Shown here: positions 26,451-35,504 of the stretch, in pieces
How positions within the stretch are numbered: the first letter of the stretch is position 1
Layout: the number at the start of each line of letters is the position of its first letter
Assembly: GCA_017543335.1 (NCBI GenBank)
Contig: JAFYGE010000060.1
Span: 1-64,000, forward strand
Direction of reading: 5' to 3'
Origin: Ruminococcus sp.
Lineage (GTDB): Bacteria > Bacillota > Clostridia > Oscillospirales > Ruminococcaceae
DNA length: 64,000 nucleotides
The notes under the pieces: generated by a model
Database searches by the model: none
What the model was told of the DNA's origin: nothing
Seen by the model: the letters and a program-made list of their open reading frames with translations, nothing else
Translations under genes and position numbers: made by a program

Positions 26451-27625
26451 TATTCTTCATCCTCCTTATTGTTTTCGTCCGATACTTCATCGGAAGTTTC
26501 ATCCTCATTTTCAATATCCTCATCATCAGAGTTTATATCATCATCTTCATCGTCATTGAAGTCGTCGTCATCATCGTCGTCATCGAGAATATCGTTATAG
26601 TCTATATCGTCGTCATCATCGCTGTCGAATTCATCTTCTGGCGGCATTCCCATACGTTTTCTGCGTGATTCCTCGATAAGTTTGATAGATTCCTCAGTAT
26701 TTGCGTAGAGCACGAAGCTCTCAGGGTCTCTTCTTCTTTTTGAGAAAAGAACTATTTGCAAAATGATCGAAGCTATGCATACTACAGCGGAAAGAAGCTG
26801 AGAAACTCTGAGGTTGCTGCTGCCTATATAGAGGCTGTCAGTACGTAGACTTTCAACAACAAAACGCTCAGCACCGTACCATGTAAGGTACATGAGGAAG
26901 AGCTGTCCGTCATACTTTCTGCGTTTAGAGAACCATGCGAGCAGGAAGAATCCGAGCAGACACCAGAGTGACTCGTAAAGGAAGCATGGGTGAACAGCTT
27001 TGTCCCATACGACTGTAGCCTGATCGTGGATATACATATCTCCGCCGATCTGAGTTTCACGGATTATAGTATTCTGGATACGTCCGCCTGTCATTCCGAG
27101 GAAGCTGTTTGTGTTAGTACCGAAAGCCTCCTGATTGACGAAGTTGCCCCAGCGGCCGACACCTTGTCCGATAAGCAGACCAAGCACTGTCAGGTCAAGC
27201 AGAGGGAGTTTCTTTACCTTGCGGAAGTGGCTTACGATAAGACCTATCGTAAGAGCACCGATTATACCGCCGTATATGGCGAGTCCGCCCTCACGGGTAT
27301 TGACCACGGCTTTGAAGGTTTCGGAAAAGGATGATTTTTTGTACTGATCCCATTGAAAAGCAACATAGTAAAGTCTTGCACCGATAAGACCTCCGAGTAC
27401 ACCGCCTATAACAGCGTCAATAGCTCTGTCGGGGTCTATGCCGAATCGCTTCATTTTTGAGAAGCAGTAGATAAGTGCGAGTGCAAGTCCTACCGTGATC
27501 AGCAGACCGTACCATTGTATTTCAAGTCCGAAGACTTTAAAAGCGGTAGGGTCGATATGGAAAGTCCAGCCAAGTTCAGGGAAACTTATTTCGTGGACAT
27601 CAGTTATTCGTTCAACAGCAGCCAT
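26450..27625 (-). CDS. lgt: Prolipoprotein diacylglyceryl transferase with long acidic tail
   Basis: 391 aa from the ATG preceded by GGAGG at nine bases. The catalytic body (residues about 20-320) has seven membrane helices, GGLAIYGGIIGA, and the Lgt signature GRWGNFVNQEAFG with the essential Arg. It transfers diacylglycerol from phosphatidylglycerol to the lipobox cysteine. Unusual: after a basic stretch (SRRKRMGMPP) the last roughly 60 residues are almost all Asp/Glu/Asn/Ser, including an eight-Asp run. Most Lgt proteins end after the last helix at 260-300 aa. Encoded between M16 peptidases and folD with one-base spacing. Confidence 0.95.
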   Translation of the reverse strand: MAAVERITDVHEISFPELGWTFHIDPTAFKVFGLEIQWYGLLITVGLALALIYCFSKMKRFGIDPDRAIDAVIGGVLGGLIGARLYYVAFQWDQYKKSSFSETFKAVVNTREGGLAIYGGIIGALTIGLIVSHFRKVKKLPLLDLTVLGLLIGQGVGRWGNFVNQEAFGTNTNSFLGMTGGRIQNTIIRETQIGGDMYIHDQATVVWDKAVHPCFLYESLWCLLGFFLLAWFSKRRKYDGQLFLMYLTWYGAERFVVESLRTDSLYIGSSNLRVSQLLSAVVCIASIILQIVLFSKRRRDPESFVLYANTEESIKLIEESRRKRMGMPPEDEFDSDDDDDIDYNDILDDDDDDDDFNDDEDDDINSDDEDIENEDETSDEVSDENNKEDEE

Positions 27626-27626
27626 A

Positions 27627-28907
27627 TCAATCTGCCTCCCCTTCGACAACTGACATGACGAGTCTTTCAGGGATAAGCTCATCACGCATGAAGTTGATTA
27701 CATCATTACTTGTCAGTTCAGAGAGAACTGAAAGCGAATCGTATGGACCAACGCCGTCCATATGGGAGTTTATAAGCAGATTAGCAACAGCTTCGACGTT
27801 ATTCAGCTCTCTTACGAGCATACCGTAAGTTGATTTCTTTATTCTCTGGAAGTCTTTTTCGTTCAGACCTTCTTTGAGCATACGGTTTATCTCAGCGGTG
27901 ATCGCATCTCTGATTTTAGCGGGCTCTTTGGATTCTCCGCCGAAAATTACGGTGAAGTAGCCGTCGCCGTCGAATATTTCAGAGCCAAAGCTTGAATTGA
28001 TTATTCCCTCGTCAAGGAGCTTCTTATACATATCGGAAGAAGCGTCAGTGAGCATTGATGAAGCTATAGAAGCCGCCATACTCTTGCGGAGTCTTTCTTC
28101 GCCGCTGCAATTTCTGCACTTGTATCCTATCTGGAAAATAGGAGTACCAACAGGCTGAGTCTCGAAGAATTCCGGCATTACAATCTCGTCCGGCTCGTCA
28201 GGGAAAACAGTTTCAAGACCTTTATCCTCGCAGGGTTTAAGGTACTCGTCGCATATAGCGAGTACTTCGTCAGCCTTTATGTTACCTGCGATAGAGAGGA
28301 CCATATTATTGAGATTATAGAAAGTGTAATAGCACTTATAGAGCAGGTCAGCGTCTATCTGAGCGATACTTTCGACAGTGCCTGCAATATCTATCTTTAC
28401 AGGGTGAGTGTGGTACATACAGCGGAGCATATTGAAGAATACACGCCAGTCAGGGTTATCGTTGGTCATTTTTATCTCCTGACCGATTATGCCCTGTTCT
28501 TTGTCGACAGTTTCCTGAGTGAAGTAAGGCTTCTGTACGAAGTCAAGGAGTATCTTCAGAGACTCCTGATAATTCTTTGAACAGCTGAACAGATAGCAGG
28601 TCTTGTCGAATGAAGTGAAGGCGTTTCCGGAAGCACCTGTTTTAGCGTAAAGTTCAAATACATCGCAGTCCTCATTCTCGAAGAGCTTATGTTCAAGGAA
28701 GTGGGCGATACCCTCAGGTACTACAGTGTACTCCTTATCGTCACGCATTTTGAACATTGTATTTATAGAGCCGTATTTTGTACCGAAAAGAGCTTCAACG
28801 CTGCTGAATCCGGGCATTTCGCAAATGTATATATCAAGACCGCTCTTGTGCTTGACGTGGATGCAGCTGTCGCCGGTGTTCTGACTTTTTATGATATTTT
28901 TTTCCAT
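27627..28907 (-). CDS. M16-family zinc peptidase (YmfH-like)
   Basis: 426 aa. The active-site HxxEH is present as HFLEHKLFE near residue 67, with the downstream Glu in the expected helix (QGIIGQE). Two repeated M16 lobes, the second starting near 215. Followed by lgt with one base between; the upstream M16 gene overlaps it by one base. The pair matches B. subtilis ymfF-ymfH, in which one subunit carries zinc and the other forms the second half of the clamshell chamber. The substrate is unknown; cytoplasmic, no signal peptide. Confidence 0.92.
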   Translation of the reverse strand: MEKNIIKSQNTGDSCIHVKHKSGLDIYICEMPGFSSVEALFGTKYGSINTMFKMRDDKEYTVVPEGIAHFLEHKLFENEDCDVFELYAKTGASGNAFTSFDKTCYLFSCSKNYQESLKILLDFVQKPYFTQETVDKEQGIIGQEIKMTNDNPDWRVFFNMLRCMYHTHPVKIDIAGTVESIAQIDADLLYKCYYTFYNLNNMVLSIAGNIKADEVLAICDEYLKPCEDKGLETVFPDEPDEIVMPEFFETQPVGTPIFQIGYKCRNCSGEERLRKSMAASIASSMLTDASSDMYKKLLDEGIINSSFGSEIFDGDGYFTVIFGGESKEPAKIRDAITAEINRMLKEGLNEKDFQRIKKSTYGMLVRELNNVEAVANLLINSHMDGVGPYDSLSVLSELTSNDVINFMRDELIPERLVMSVVEGEAD

Positions 28908-30175
28908 TATTCAGCCTCCTTATCGAGCATGAGATAGATACTGTCGAGCTTTACAGTATTTGCAGCCTGAATTATGCGTTCTTTTGTGACGTTTTTGTAC
29001 TCAGTGAACAGCTGCTCAGGGAGCATTTCATCACCGCAGCAGAAGCGTTCAAAGTACCATGATGAATATGATTCAGGTGTATCACCGACCTGAGTTATAG
29101 CGTTATCAAGGGTAAGGAGAGCACTTTCAAGCTCTTCGTCCGAGATATTTCCGTTTTTCATTTCGTCGAGCTGGCGGAGTATCTCAGCTTTAGCCTTTTC
29201 GATGTTTTCACGCTCAACACCGATGTCGACTGTCAAAGCTGCCTTTGGAGCCATAGAGCGGCAGGCACAGTAGTAACAGAGACTCATTTTTTCACGGACA
29301 TTCATGAAAAGCTTTGAAACCGGAGTTTCACCAAAGATAGTGCTGAAAAGCTTTACAGCGTAGCGGTCATCGCTGTCGGTCTTGAAGTTCATTACCATTT
29401 TGCACTGTCTTACATCGAACTGGTCGGATTCTGTAACGACCTCGCTGCGGACAGGGCTTGGGGTGCGGAAAACAATATCCTGCGGAGCACGTTTTATCTT
29501 GCTGAAGTAATCTGATAAAAGCTCTGCAATAGTGTTGTTTTCCTCTGATGCAACATAGTGTATCTCTATCTGAGCAGTCTCGAGCAATTTGAGGTAAGCT
29601 TCATAAGCGTCCTTTGAGGTTAACTTTTCGACTGCTTCCTTAGTACCGTAGCATGAGTTTTCAGCAGGTTCGCCTTTGAAAGCAATCTCGGAAGCTCTTG
29701 AAAGAGCATATCCACGCTTATTGTTGAGCTCAGCATCAATGCGGTCGAGGAGCTCGTTCTGAGTTATGCGGTAGGAATCAGCATCGAATTCGCCGTTAAC
29801 AACGTTCGGAGCAAAAACGCAGTCCTTTATTATATCGAGCATTTCACCGGTCACGTTCTCACCGTCGAACGCATAGCGGTCGTTTATCCATGAAGCGGTA
29901 ACGCCGAGTATCTGGACATCTCCACGCTTTCTTGCAAAGCTGCTGAGGCTCGCACCATAGAGCTCAGAGAGCTTTTCGTTGAGTTTGGCAAGTGTTGTGT
30001 ATTTACTGCTTGAGCAGGTCAGCACACTCATAGCGAGTGCGTTGACAGAAGCGGTGCTGCTGTCAAGTTTAGTGATGAAGCGGATCAAAAGAGAACCGGT
30101 TTTGAACTTTTCGTCTATTATTGTTGAAAAGCCAACATTTCCGGCGAGTTTCGTCCTTTTATATTTCATTGGCAT
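28907..30175 (-). CDS. M16-family non-catalytic partner peptidase homologue (YmfF-like)
   Basis: 422 aa from ATG 30175, with AAGGAG five bases upstream. M16 lobes with conserved LYGASLS and EKMSLCYYCACR (the R/Y substrate-binding region) but no HxxEH in the first lobe, so it should not bind the catalytic zinc itself. It likely supplies the Arg/Tyr half-site to the downstream catalytic M16 protein. First gene of the operon; a TATAAT box lies about 35 bp upstream but its -35 is poor. Confidence 0.9.
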   Translation of the reverse strand: MPMKYKRTKLAGNVGFSTIIDEKFKTGSLLIRFITKLDSSTASVNALAMSVLTCSSSKYTTLAKLNEKLSELYGASLSSFARKRGDVQILGVTASWINDRYAFDGENVTGEMLDIIKDCVFAPNVVNGEFDADSYRITQNELLDRIDAELNNKRGYALSRASEIAFKGEPAENSCYGTKEAVEKLTSKDAYEAYLKLLETAQIEIHYVASEENNTIAELLSDYFSKIKRAPQDIVFRTPSPVRSEVVTESDQFDVRQCKMVMNFKTDSDDRYAVKLFSTIFGETPVSKLFMNVREKMSLCYYCACRSMAPKAALTVDIGVERENIEKAKAEILRQLDEMKNGNISDEELESALLTLDNAITQVGDTPESYSSWYFERFCCGDEMLPEQLFTEYKNVTKERIIQAANTVKLDSIYLMLDKEAE

Positions 30176-30246
30176 AAACACTCCTTATTAAAAAAGTACA
30201 TATAAATATATTATATCATACTCGTTATAAAATTACCATACTATTT

Positions 30247-31347
30247 TCAAATTTTTTCATTTTTTCTTCCGTCACATTCGCAGATAAGCAGGAAGGTCAT
30301 AAGGAGTATCATAACGGACGGAACAGGTGAGGCAGCTTTATGGAGACTGAATCCTGCGGAAGCAGGAACAGTCACATCTGCAAGCGTGAATTTCATGATA
30401 TACCGGCAAATGAAGTAGCTGAGCACAGCTGCGGCGGAGCGTAAAGCTATGAGCGGACGAAGTGAAAGAGCTCCTTTTGTTATAGCAGCAGCCTGCATCA
30501 TCACGCAAACTCCGCCGAAAGAAACGAGAGCACATATCTCCGGAAGCAGGGCATAGTTGCCTGAGGGTAACTGAGAGATCGCAGAAACGTCCATAAATGA
30601 GCAGCAAATTGCATTGGCAGTTTCATACGGAAGTCCGGTCAGCGAGGAGAGAAGCTCCGAAAAGGAGTTCAATACGCCGTATGTTCTGAGCATTGACGTC
30701 ACAACAGCGAAAATAATTACCATAAGACATATACCGGACATACTTCTCCCTGCGGACATAACGCAGTCCGTCAGCATATCAGCGGAAAAATGAAAGGCCT
30801 GTTTTTTTGAAGTTTTGAAACTGCATTTTTTCAGCTTCGGAGAGATGAGCAGAGCAAGCAGTATATTCGCCAGAATTGTGGATATGAGAATAGTTTGTCC
30901 GACAGCTGCATTTCCGTATAGCTGACCTGAGATGCATCCGAAAATAAAAGCGGGTCCGGCTCCAAAGCACACGCCCATCAGAAGCTCTGCGGAGTTTTTT
31001 TCTATGTGACCGTTTTGGTATTCGGAGTATATCATTTTAGCTCCTGTAGGATATCCGGCGGTCATGCTGAAAAGGAATATCAGGAAGCAGTCATCGTCCA
31101 TACCGAAAATTTTATGTGCGGCTTTTTTTATAAAGTTGGGGATAAGTCCGAGAAGTCCGCTTTCGGTGAGCAGAGAAGAAACTGCGAGCATTGCGTAAAG
31201 TGAGGGGATAAGGATATTCAGACAGCGTGACATTCCCTCCGAAACTGCGGCTTTTACGGCAGTTGTTTCCGTAATACAGTACCATGCGGAAATCAGGAGC
31301 AGGAGTACTTCGATAACTGATATGACTTTTTCTGACGTTTTTTTCAT
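30247..31347 (-). CDS. ylbJ: YlbJ-like sporulation membrane protein
   Basis: About 366 aa from ATG 31347 (GGTGAT upstream); a start 18 codons earlier is possible. Polytopic, with about nine helices. The duplicated gate/nucleoside-recognition-type motif includes TAGYPTGAKMI and FGAGPAFIFGCISG. YlbJ is needed for spore formation in B. subtilis and spore-formers generally. The C-terminal LPSGNYALLPEICAL segment and length also fit. Divergent from yqfC-yqfD, another sporulation pair. Confidence 0.82.
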   Translation of the reverse strand: MKKTSEKVISVIEVLLLLISAWYCITETTAVKAAVSEGMSRCLNILIPSLYAMLAVSSLLTESGLLGLIPNFIKKAAHKIFGMDDDCFLIFLFSMTAGYPTGAKMIYSEYQNGHIEKNSAELLMGVCFGAGPAFIFGCISGQLYGNAAVGQTILISTILANILLALLISPKLKKCSFKTSKKQAFHFSADMLTDCVMSAGRSMSGICLMVIIFAVVTSMLRTYGVLNSFSELLSSLTGLPYETANAICCSFMDVSAISQLPSGNYALLPEICALVSFGGVCVMMQAAAITKGALSLRPLIALRSAAAVLSYFICRYIMKFTLADVTVPASAGFSLHKAASPVPSVMILLMTFLLICECDGRKNEKI

Positions 31348-31392
31348 AAAGATCACCCAGTCAATCATATTATTTGAGAGAGAAAAATATTC

Positions 31393-31427
31393 AGGCAGCA
31401 CTGCACAAAGCTTGAGCGGTGCTGCCT
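31393..31427. other. Hairpin abutting the yqfC ribosome site
   Basis: Perfect 9-bp inverted repeat AGGCAGCAC/GTGCTGCCT with a 17-nt spacer, one base before AGGAG of yqfC and in the leader of divergent ylbJ. No T-tract on either side, so not a terminator. Possible operator or translational control element. Confidence 0.45.
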
Positions 31428-31441
31428 CAGGAGTGATATGA

Positions 31442-31744
31442 TTGTTTGATAAGATAGCTGACAGAGCAAGAGAGAGTTTTTTTCTCGAACCTCAGATATA
31501 TTTTGACTGCGACAGGCAGCTGCTCATAGAAAACTGCCGGAGGATCGAGGAGTATAACGAGATATTCATGAAGCTGATATCGGGAAAGCTTTGCATACAG
31601 ATATGGGGCAGCGACCTTAAAGCATATGATTTTCGTGGTAACGGACTTATCGTGAGAGGAAAGATAGCTAAGGTCGAATTTATTGAAAGGGGAGACAGTA
31701 AAAATGAAGGAGCAAATGCGGAGAAGAATAAGGATAAGTGCTAA
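31442..31744 (+). CDS. yqfC: Sporulation protein YqfC
   Basis: 100 aa from a TTG start (AGGAG eight bases upstream); no ATG fits. Short protein of the YabP/YqfC family: PQIYFDCDRQLLIENCRRIEEYNE and SGKLCIQIWGSDLKAYDF match the family's two-strand pattern and its usual length of about 90-100 aa. In B. subtilis yqfC is made under sigma-E in the mother cell with yqfD, as here. Confidence 0.88.
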   Translation: MFDKIADRARESFFLEPQIYFDCDRQLLIENCRRIEEYNEIFMKLISGKLCIQIWGSDLKAYDFRGNGLIVRGKIAKVEFIERGDSKNEGANAEKNKDKC

Positions 31745-32870
31745 AGGAAAAGAGCTGTATAAATTCATAAATGCCCTTCATTCAAGCAGGGTCAGCTGTG
31801 CGGGACAGTACTGCAAAAAGGATGTATTTTATGGTGAGATACATAGCTCAGGACTTGATGAAGTGCTGAAACTTGCCGATAAATACGATATTGAGTTAGA
31901 ACATCATGAGTACAATAATGTATTTATAAAAATAAAAAAATACCGGCTGAGATTCGGTATTATTGCAGGTATGATATTGACTTTGCTCGGTTCGCTGTAT
32001 TTTTCAAATGTAGTTGTGAGCATCGATATACAGGGCAATTCAAGGGTCAGTGACAGAGACATTCTTGCTGCTCTTGATGAAGTCGGTATCCGCCGTGGAA
32101 AATTCATACACGATATTGACATTAAATCCTGCGAAAACGAACTTCGTGTCATGCTTGACGACATAGCGTGGGCAGGCATCCGACGCACCGGCAACAGGAT
32201 CGTAGTTGAGGTCACAGAGACAGTCAGGAAGCCGGATATGGTGCATGAGCGTACACCGTGCAACCTTGTTGCATCTAAGGAAGCGGACATAATTTCAACG
32301 ACAATATATGACGGCTTTTTGCTTCATAAGGTAGGTGACCATGTTGTGGAAGGAACTCTGCTTGTTAGCGGAGTTTATGCTGATGCTTACGGTCGGACAG
32401 TCATAAGTCACGCTATGGGCAAGATAAGGGGACGGTATAAGGAAAAGGTCGAGTTTTCGGGAGAGTTTAAGTCGGTACGCAGAGAACCTTCGGGAGAAGT
32501 TGAAAATGAGAATTATCTGAAGCTTTTCAGTTTGGATATACCGCTGTTTATCGGCAAAAAAGAGCATGAATTCACTGAGAACGAGATCTCCGAAAAAAAG
32601 TTTGAAATATTCGGAAAAGACTTGCATATAGGTACTATGAAAAAGAAGGTGACCGTCTTTGAGCAGACCGAGACTACTTTGACTGAAGAAGAACTCAGGG
32701 ATGAACTTATGGGTAAGGTTTATCTCTATGAAAAGAATTTCCTTTCCGGGGATACAGAGATAATAGACAGAAAAATATCAGAAAAAAAGACAGAAGAAGG
32801 TATCACACTTACTGTTGAATATGTTGCGGAGGGCAATATATGTGAAGAGAGAGAAATATTTATTAAGTAA
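31704..32870 (+). CDS. yqfD: Sporulation protein YqfD
   Basis: 388 aa from ATG 31704 (GGGGAGA upstream), overlapping yqfC by 41 bases. One membrane helix near residues 83-103 (FGIIAGMILTLLGSLYFSNVVV) is followed by a POTRA/FtsQ-like domain (IDIQGNSRVSDRDILAALDEVGIRRG) and a beta-rich C-terminal part. YqfD is required for engulfment-stage sporulation and is always paired with yqfC. Confidence 0.92.
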   Translation: MKEQMRRRIRISAKGKELYKFINALHSSRVSCAGQYCKKDVFYGEIHSSGLDEVLKLADKYDIELEHHEYNNVFIKIKKYRLRFGIIAGMILTLLGSLYFSNVVVSIDIQGNSRVSDRDILAALDEVGIRRGKFIHDIDIKSCENELRVMLDDIAWAGIRRTGNRIVVEVTETVRKPDMVHERTPCNLVASKEADIISTTIYDGFLLHKVGDHVVEGTLLVSGVYADAYGRTVISHAMGKIRGRYKEKVEFSGEFKSVRREPSGEVENENYLKLFSLDIPLFIGKKEHEFTENEISEKKFEIFGKDLHIGTMKKKVTVFEQTETTLTEEELRDELMGKVYLYEKNFLSGDTEIIDRKISEKKTEEGITLTVEYVAEGNICEEREIFIK

Positions 32871-32906
32871 AACAGCCGCAGGCGGCATAATGAGGGCATA
32901 AGGAAA

Positions 32907-32925
32907 GGGGAGGCTGAGCCTCCCC
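32907..32925. terminator. GC-rich hairpin between convergent yqfD and cellulase genes
   Basis: Eight-bp stem GGGGAGGC/GCCTCCCC with loop TGA. It lacks a clean T-run on either side but is the only terminator-like structure in the gap. Confidence 0.4.
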
Positions 32926-32953
32926 CCCTGAAAATATGGATTTATAAAACATA

Positions 32954-34393
32954 TTATGCCGCTCCGGCTGGAGTAAGCGATGTTACTGTATGTATCAGAT
33001 ATTTCTGTATCAAAAGTGCATCCATATTAGTAAGTCCGCTCGTGCCGTTATCGTAAACATCGGCAAGTTCCTCGCCTATTTCCGTAATATGATTCTTGTC
33101 CGTACCGTTAACACCATATACGTCAGCATTGGATATTGCCTGCATTACAAGTACTGCGTCATTCATCTGGACAGTGCCGTTATTGTTAGCATCTCCCCAG
33201 ACTCCGGCAGGCTGCTGAGAGGACTTATCAGGGTCAGGCTGTCTTGCTCCGATAGCTTTCAGCTGCTGTACGAGCTGCTGGTCTTCCATTTTGTAGGTGG
33301 TCCTGTTGTAGTGTCCGCCCGGAGTTGACCACATTACCGGACACATATTACGCTCATATATCGCTTTGCAGACTGTGCTTAGGAAAAGTCTTACGGAATC
33401 CGGCTCTTTGCCCTTTGTCGGACATCCGTATTCGCCTATGATAACAGGTATGCCTTTATCAACAAAGTTTGTCTTCATCATGTCGAGATTGTATTTAAGC
33501 TCGTTGAGGTCATCGTTAGTCCCCCATGTCGACCTTGCCTTTGCCCATGATTCGTCCTTATCTTCGAGGATAGCAAAACCTGCCGGAGTATAGTAGTGTA
33601 CTGATACTGCACAGCGGTTCTGTGGGTCAGCAGGCATTTTGAAAAGAGGGTCACAGGTGCGGTCTATGCCGGTGTTATAGCCTGATATGAGCAGATGACG
33701 CTCAGGATTATTACCGTCGGATGAACGTACAACGTCCACGAACTTCTGGTTTATTTCGTTTACGAGTGCGTAGGATTCAGCTTTGCCGTCAGTACTTCCC
33801 CACGGATTCCAGATAGATTCCCAGCCAAGCTCTTCATTCTGTGACTCAAACATGAGATGATCGCCGTAATCCTCAAAGCCATCGCATATCTGTTCCCACA
33901 TTCTTGTGTAACGCTTCATATTTTCATCCTTATTATCCGGAAATTTATTTACCCAGCCGTTATCCCAGTGGATATTGATGATAGCGTACATATCAGCATC
34001 TATAGTCCAGTCGACTATCTGCTGAACTCTCGACATATAGTCCTGACTGATAGTGTAGTTATCTCCCATGAGATTCGACCACGCTACAGGGATACGAAGT
34101 ACGCCGAAGCCCTCTTCAGCCATGCCCTTTATCATCTCCTCTGTTACTTCCGGACTTCCCCATGCAGTCTCATATGACCTTACAGTGCCGTCGCCGTATT
34201 CAGCTATCCAGTCGCCGGCAGCCTCCATAGTGTTTCCGAGGTTGATACCTATGCCCATATCTCTGACAAGCTCCATAGTGGTGATGTCACGCATCGAGTT
34301 GTTATGGGACTCTGCGTTGCACGGAGTGATGATGAGAGAGGGTATCACCATTGCAGCCGCTGCAAGCAGGCTTGTTGCTTTTGTTTTGAACAT
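32954..34393 (-). CDS. GH5 endoglucanase with type I dockerin (cellulosomal)
   Basis: 479 aa from the ATG preceded by AAAGGAG. Signal peptide (KATSLLAAAAMVIPSLIITP, cleavage after CNA). The GH5 domain spans residues about 30-385, opening with MRDITTMELVRDMGIGINLGN as in subfamily 4-like cellulases. It has INIHWDNGW, the acid/base glutamate in FESQNEELGW, VSVHYYTP, and the nucleophile in IIGEYGCPTKG. After a Ser/Gln/Pro linker the C-terminus is a dockerin with two EF-hand-like repeats (GDANNNGTVQMNDAVLVMQA and DNGTSGLTNMDALLIQKYL) that bind a scaffoldin cohesin. Secreted; hydrolyses beta-1,4-glucans. Divergent from an AraC-type regulator. Confidence 0.95.
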   Translation of the reverse strand: MFKTKATSLLAAAAMVIPSLIITPCNAESHNNSMRDITTMELVRDMGIGINLGNTMEAAGDWIAEYGDGTVRSYETAWGSPEVTEEMIKGMAEEGFGVLRIPVAWSNLMGDNYTISQDYMSRVQQIVDWTIDADMYAIINIHWDNGWVNKFPDNKDENMKRYTRMWEQICDGFEDYGDHLMFESQNEELGWESIWNPWGSTDGKAESYALVNEINQKFVDVVRSSDGNNPERHLLISGYNTGIDRTCDPLFKMPADPQNRCAVSVHYYTPAGFAILEDKDESWAKARSTWGTNDDLNELKYNLDMMKTNFVDKGIPVIIGEYGCPTKGKEPDSVRLFLSTVCKAIYERNMCPVMWSTPGGHYNRTTYKMEDQQLVQQLKAIGARQPDPDKSSQQPAGVWGDANNNGTVQMNDAVLVMQAISNADVYGVNGTDKNHITEIGEELADVYDNGTSGLTNMDALLIQKYLIHTVTSLTPAGAA

Positions 34394-34448
34394 TGTGAAA
34401 ACTCCTTTCATGACCAAAGTCATTTTTGTTGTTTGTATACGCCTATTC

Positions 34449-34486
34449 TTGAAAGTGAATAGAAATTCTGCTATAATGATTATAGC
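34449..34486 (+). promoter_or_regulatory. Divergent promoter/operator between cellulase and AraC regulator
   Basis: Plus-strand promoter TTGAAA, 17-bp spacer, TATAAT (34449-34477). The -10 box is one half of a perfect 17-bp palindrome GCTATAAT-G-ATTATAGC (34470-34486), whose other arm presents a TATAAT to the minus strand, toward the cellulase. The two promoters may therefore compete, and the palindrome is a candidate regulator site. Confidence 0.7.
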
Positions 34487-34555
34487 ATGATGAGACAAAA
34501 AAGATGCAGGATTTTTCTGACACATTTAAGCACATATATGACAAGGAGGGATAAT

Positions 34556-35425
34556 ATGTTCAGGATGTCGCTGAGTGCCTTTACAAAGGATGAAAGCTTC
34601 CCGTTTTATATACAGTATGGTGTGCATGAAGAGCCGCTGTATCTTCATGGTCACGACAATTATTTTGAGCTTGTTATCGTTCTCAGCGGAACTGCTGTAC
34701 ATATTGTTGACGGCGAGCGGTATAGTGCCAAAAAAGGCGATGTTTTTGTTATAGGAAGCGATACAGAGCACGGTTATGACGAGCCTGAAAATTTCAGGAT
34801 ATGCAATATAATGTTCCGGAAGAGCGTCCTCGATGAGGTTTCAGAAGACCTTGCCGGTTCTGTCGGATTTCAGGCACTTTTTGTGGTTGAACCAAATGCA
34901 TCGATGAAAAAAACTTTTTGCAGCAGCCTTCATCTTGGATCAGTCGAATTCAGCCGTATAAGTCAGCTGATACACAATATGAACTGTGAGTATACATCGA
35001 ATCTTACGGGAAGAATAGCTATGCTGAAAGCCTGTTTTCAGACGCTCGTAGTCACGCTTTCGAGGCTCTATGACTTTGAAAAGATAAGCGAAAACAAGGA
35101 TATGCTCAAGCTTGCAAAGGTGCTGGCGTATATCCATACGAATTATACTTCTGATGTAAAGGTCAGCAAGCTTGCAGAAATAGCAAATTATTCACAGCGA
35201 CAGCTTATAAGACTTTTCCACAGCACCTTTGACTGCGTACCGAGTGAGTATATAACACAGCTCAGGATGCAGGCGGCAAGAGATATGCTCATTGACGGAA
35301 GAATGTCTGTCGCAGAGGTGGCAGCACAATGCGGATATACAGAAAGTAATTATTTTAGCAGAATATTCAGAAAATATAATGGGCTATCTCCCACAGAATA
35401 TCGTGAACATTTTGTAAAAAAATAA
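34556..35425 (+). CDS. AraC-family transcriptional regulator with cupin sensor
   Basis: 289 aa from ATG 34556 (AAGGAGGG upstream). N-terminal cupin (residues about 15-90) with HGHDNYFELVIVLSG and GDVFVIGSDTEH. The C-terminal AraC DNA-binding domain (about 190-285) has two helix-turn-helix units: VSKLAEIANYSQRQLIRLF and SVAEVAAQCGYTESNYFSRI, then FRKYNGLSPTEYR. Cupin-AraC proteins usually sense sugars. The divergent dockerin cellulase is the obvious target. Confidence 0.93.
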   Translation: MFRMSLSAFTKDESFPFYIQYGVHEEPLYLHGHDNYFELVIVLSGTAVHIVDGERYSAKKGDVFVIGSDTEHGYDEPENFRICNIMFRKSVLDEVSEDLAGSVGFQALFVVEPNASMKKTFCSSLHLGSVEFSRISQLIHNMNCEYTSNLTGRIAMLKACFQTLVVTLSRLYDFEKISENKDMLKLAKVLAYIHTNYTSDVKVSKLAEIANYSQRQLIRLFHSTFDCVPSEYITQLRMQAARDMLIDGRMSVAEVAAQCGYTESNYFSRIFRKYNGLSPTEYREHFVKK

Positions 35426-35444
35426 CGAAATTGCTGTAAAGTTA

Positions 35445-35473
35445 TTGAAATTGTCCGAAAAATGTGTTATTAT
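35445..35473 (+). promoter_or_regulatory. Sigma-A promoter of the GGDEF gene
   Basis: TTGAAA, 17-bp spacer, TATTAT, about 32 bp before the start codon. Confidence 0.75.
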
Positions 35474-35504
35474 GTAGTTAATAAACATTTCGGAGGACAC
35501 ATTG

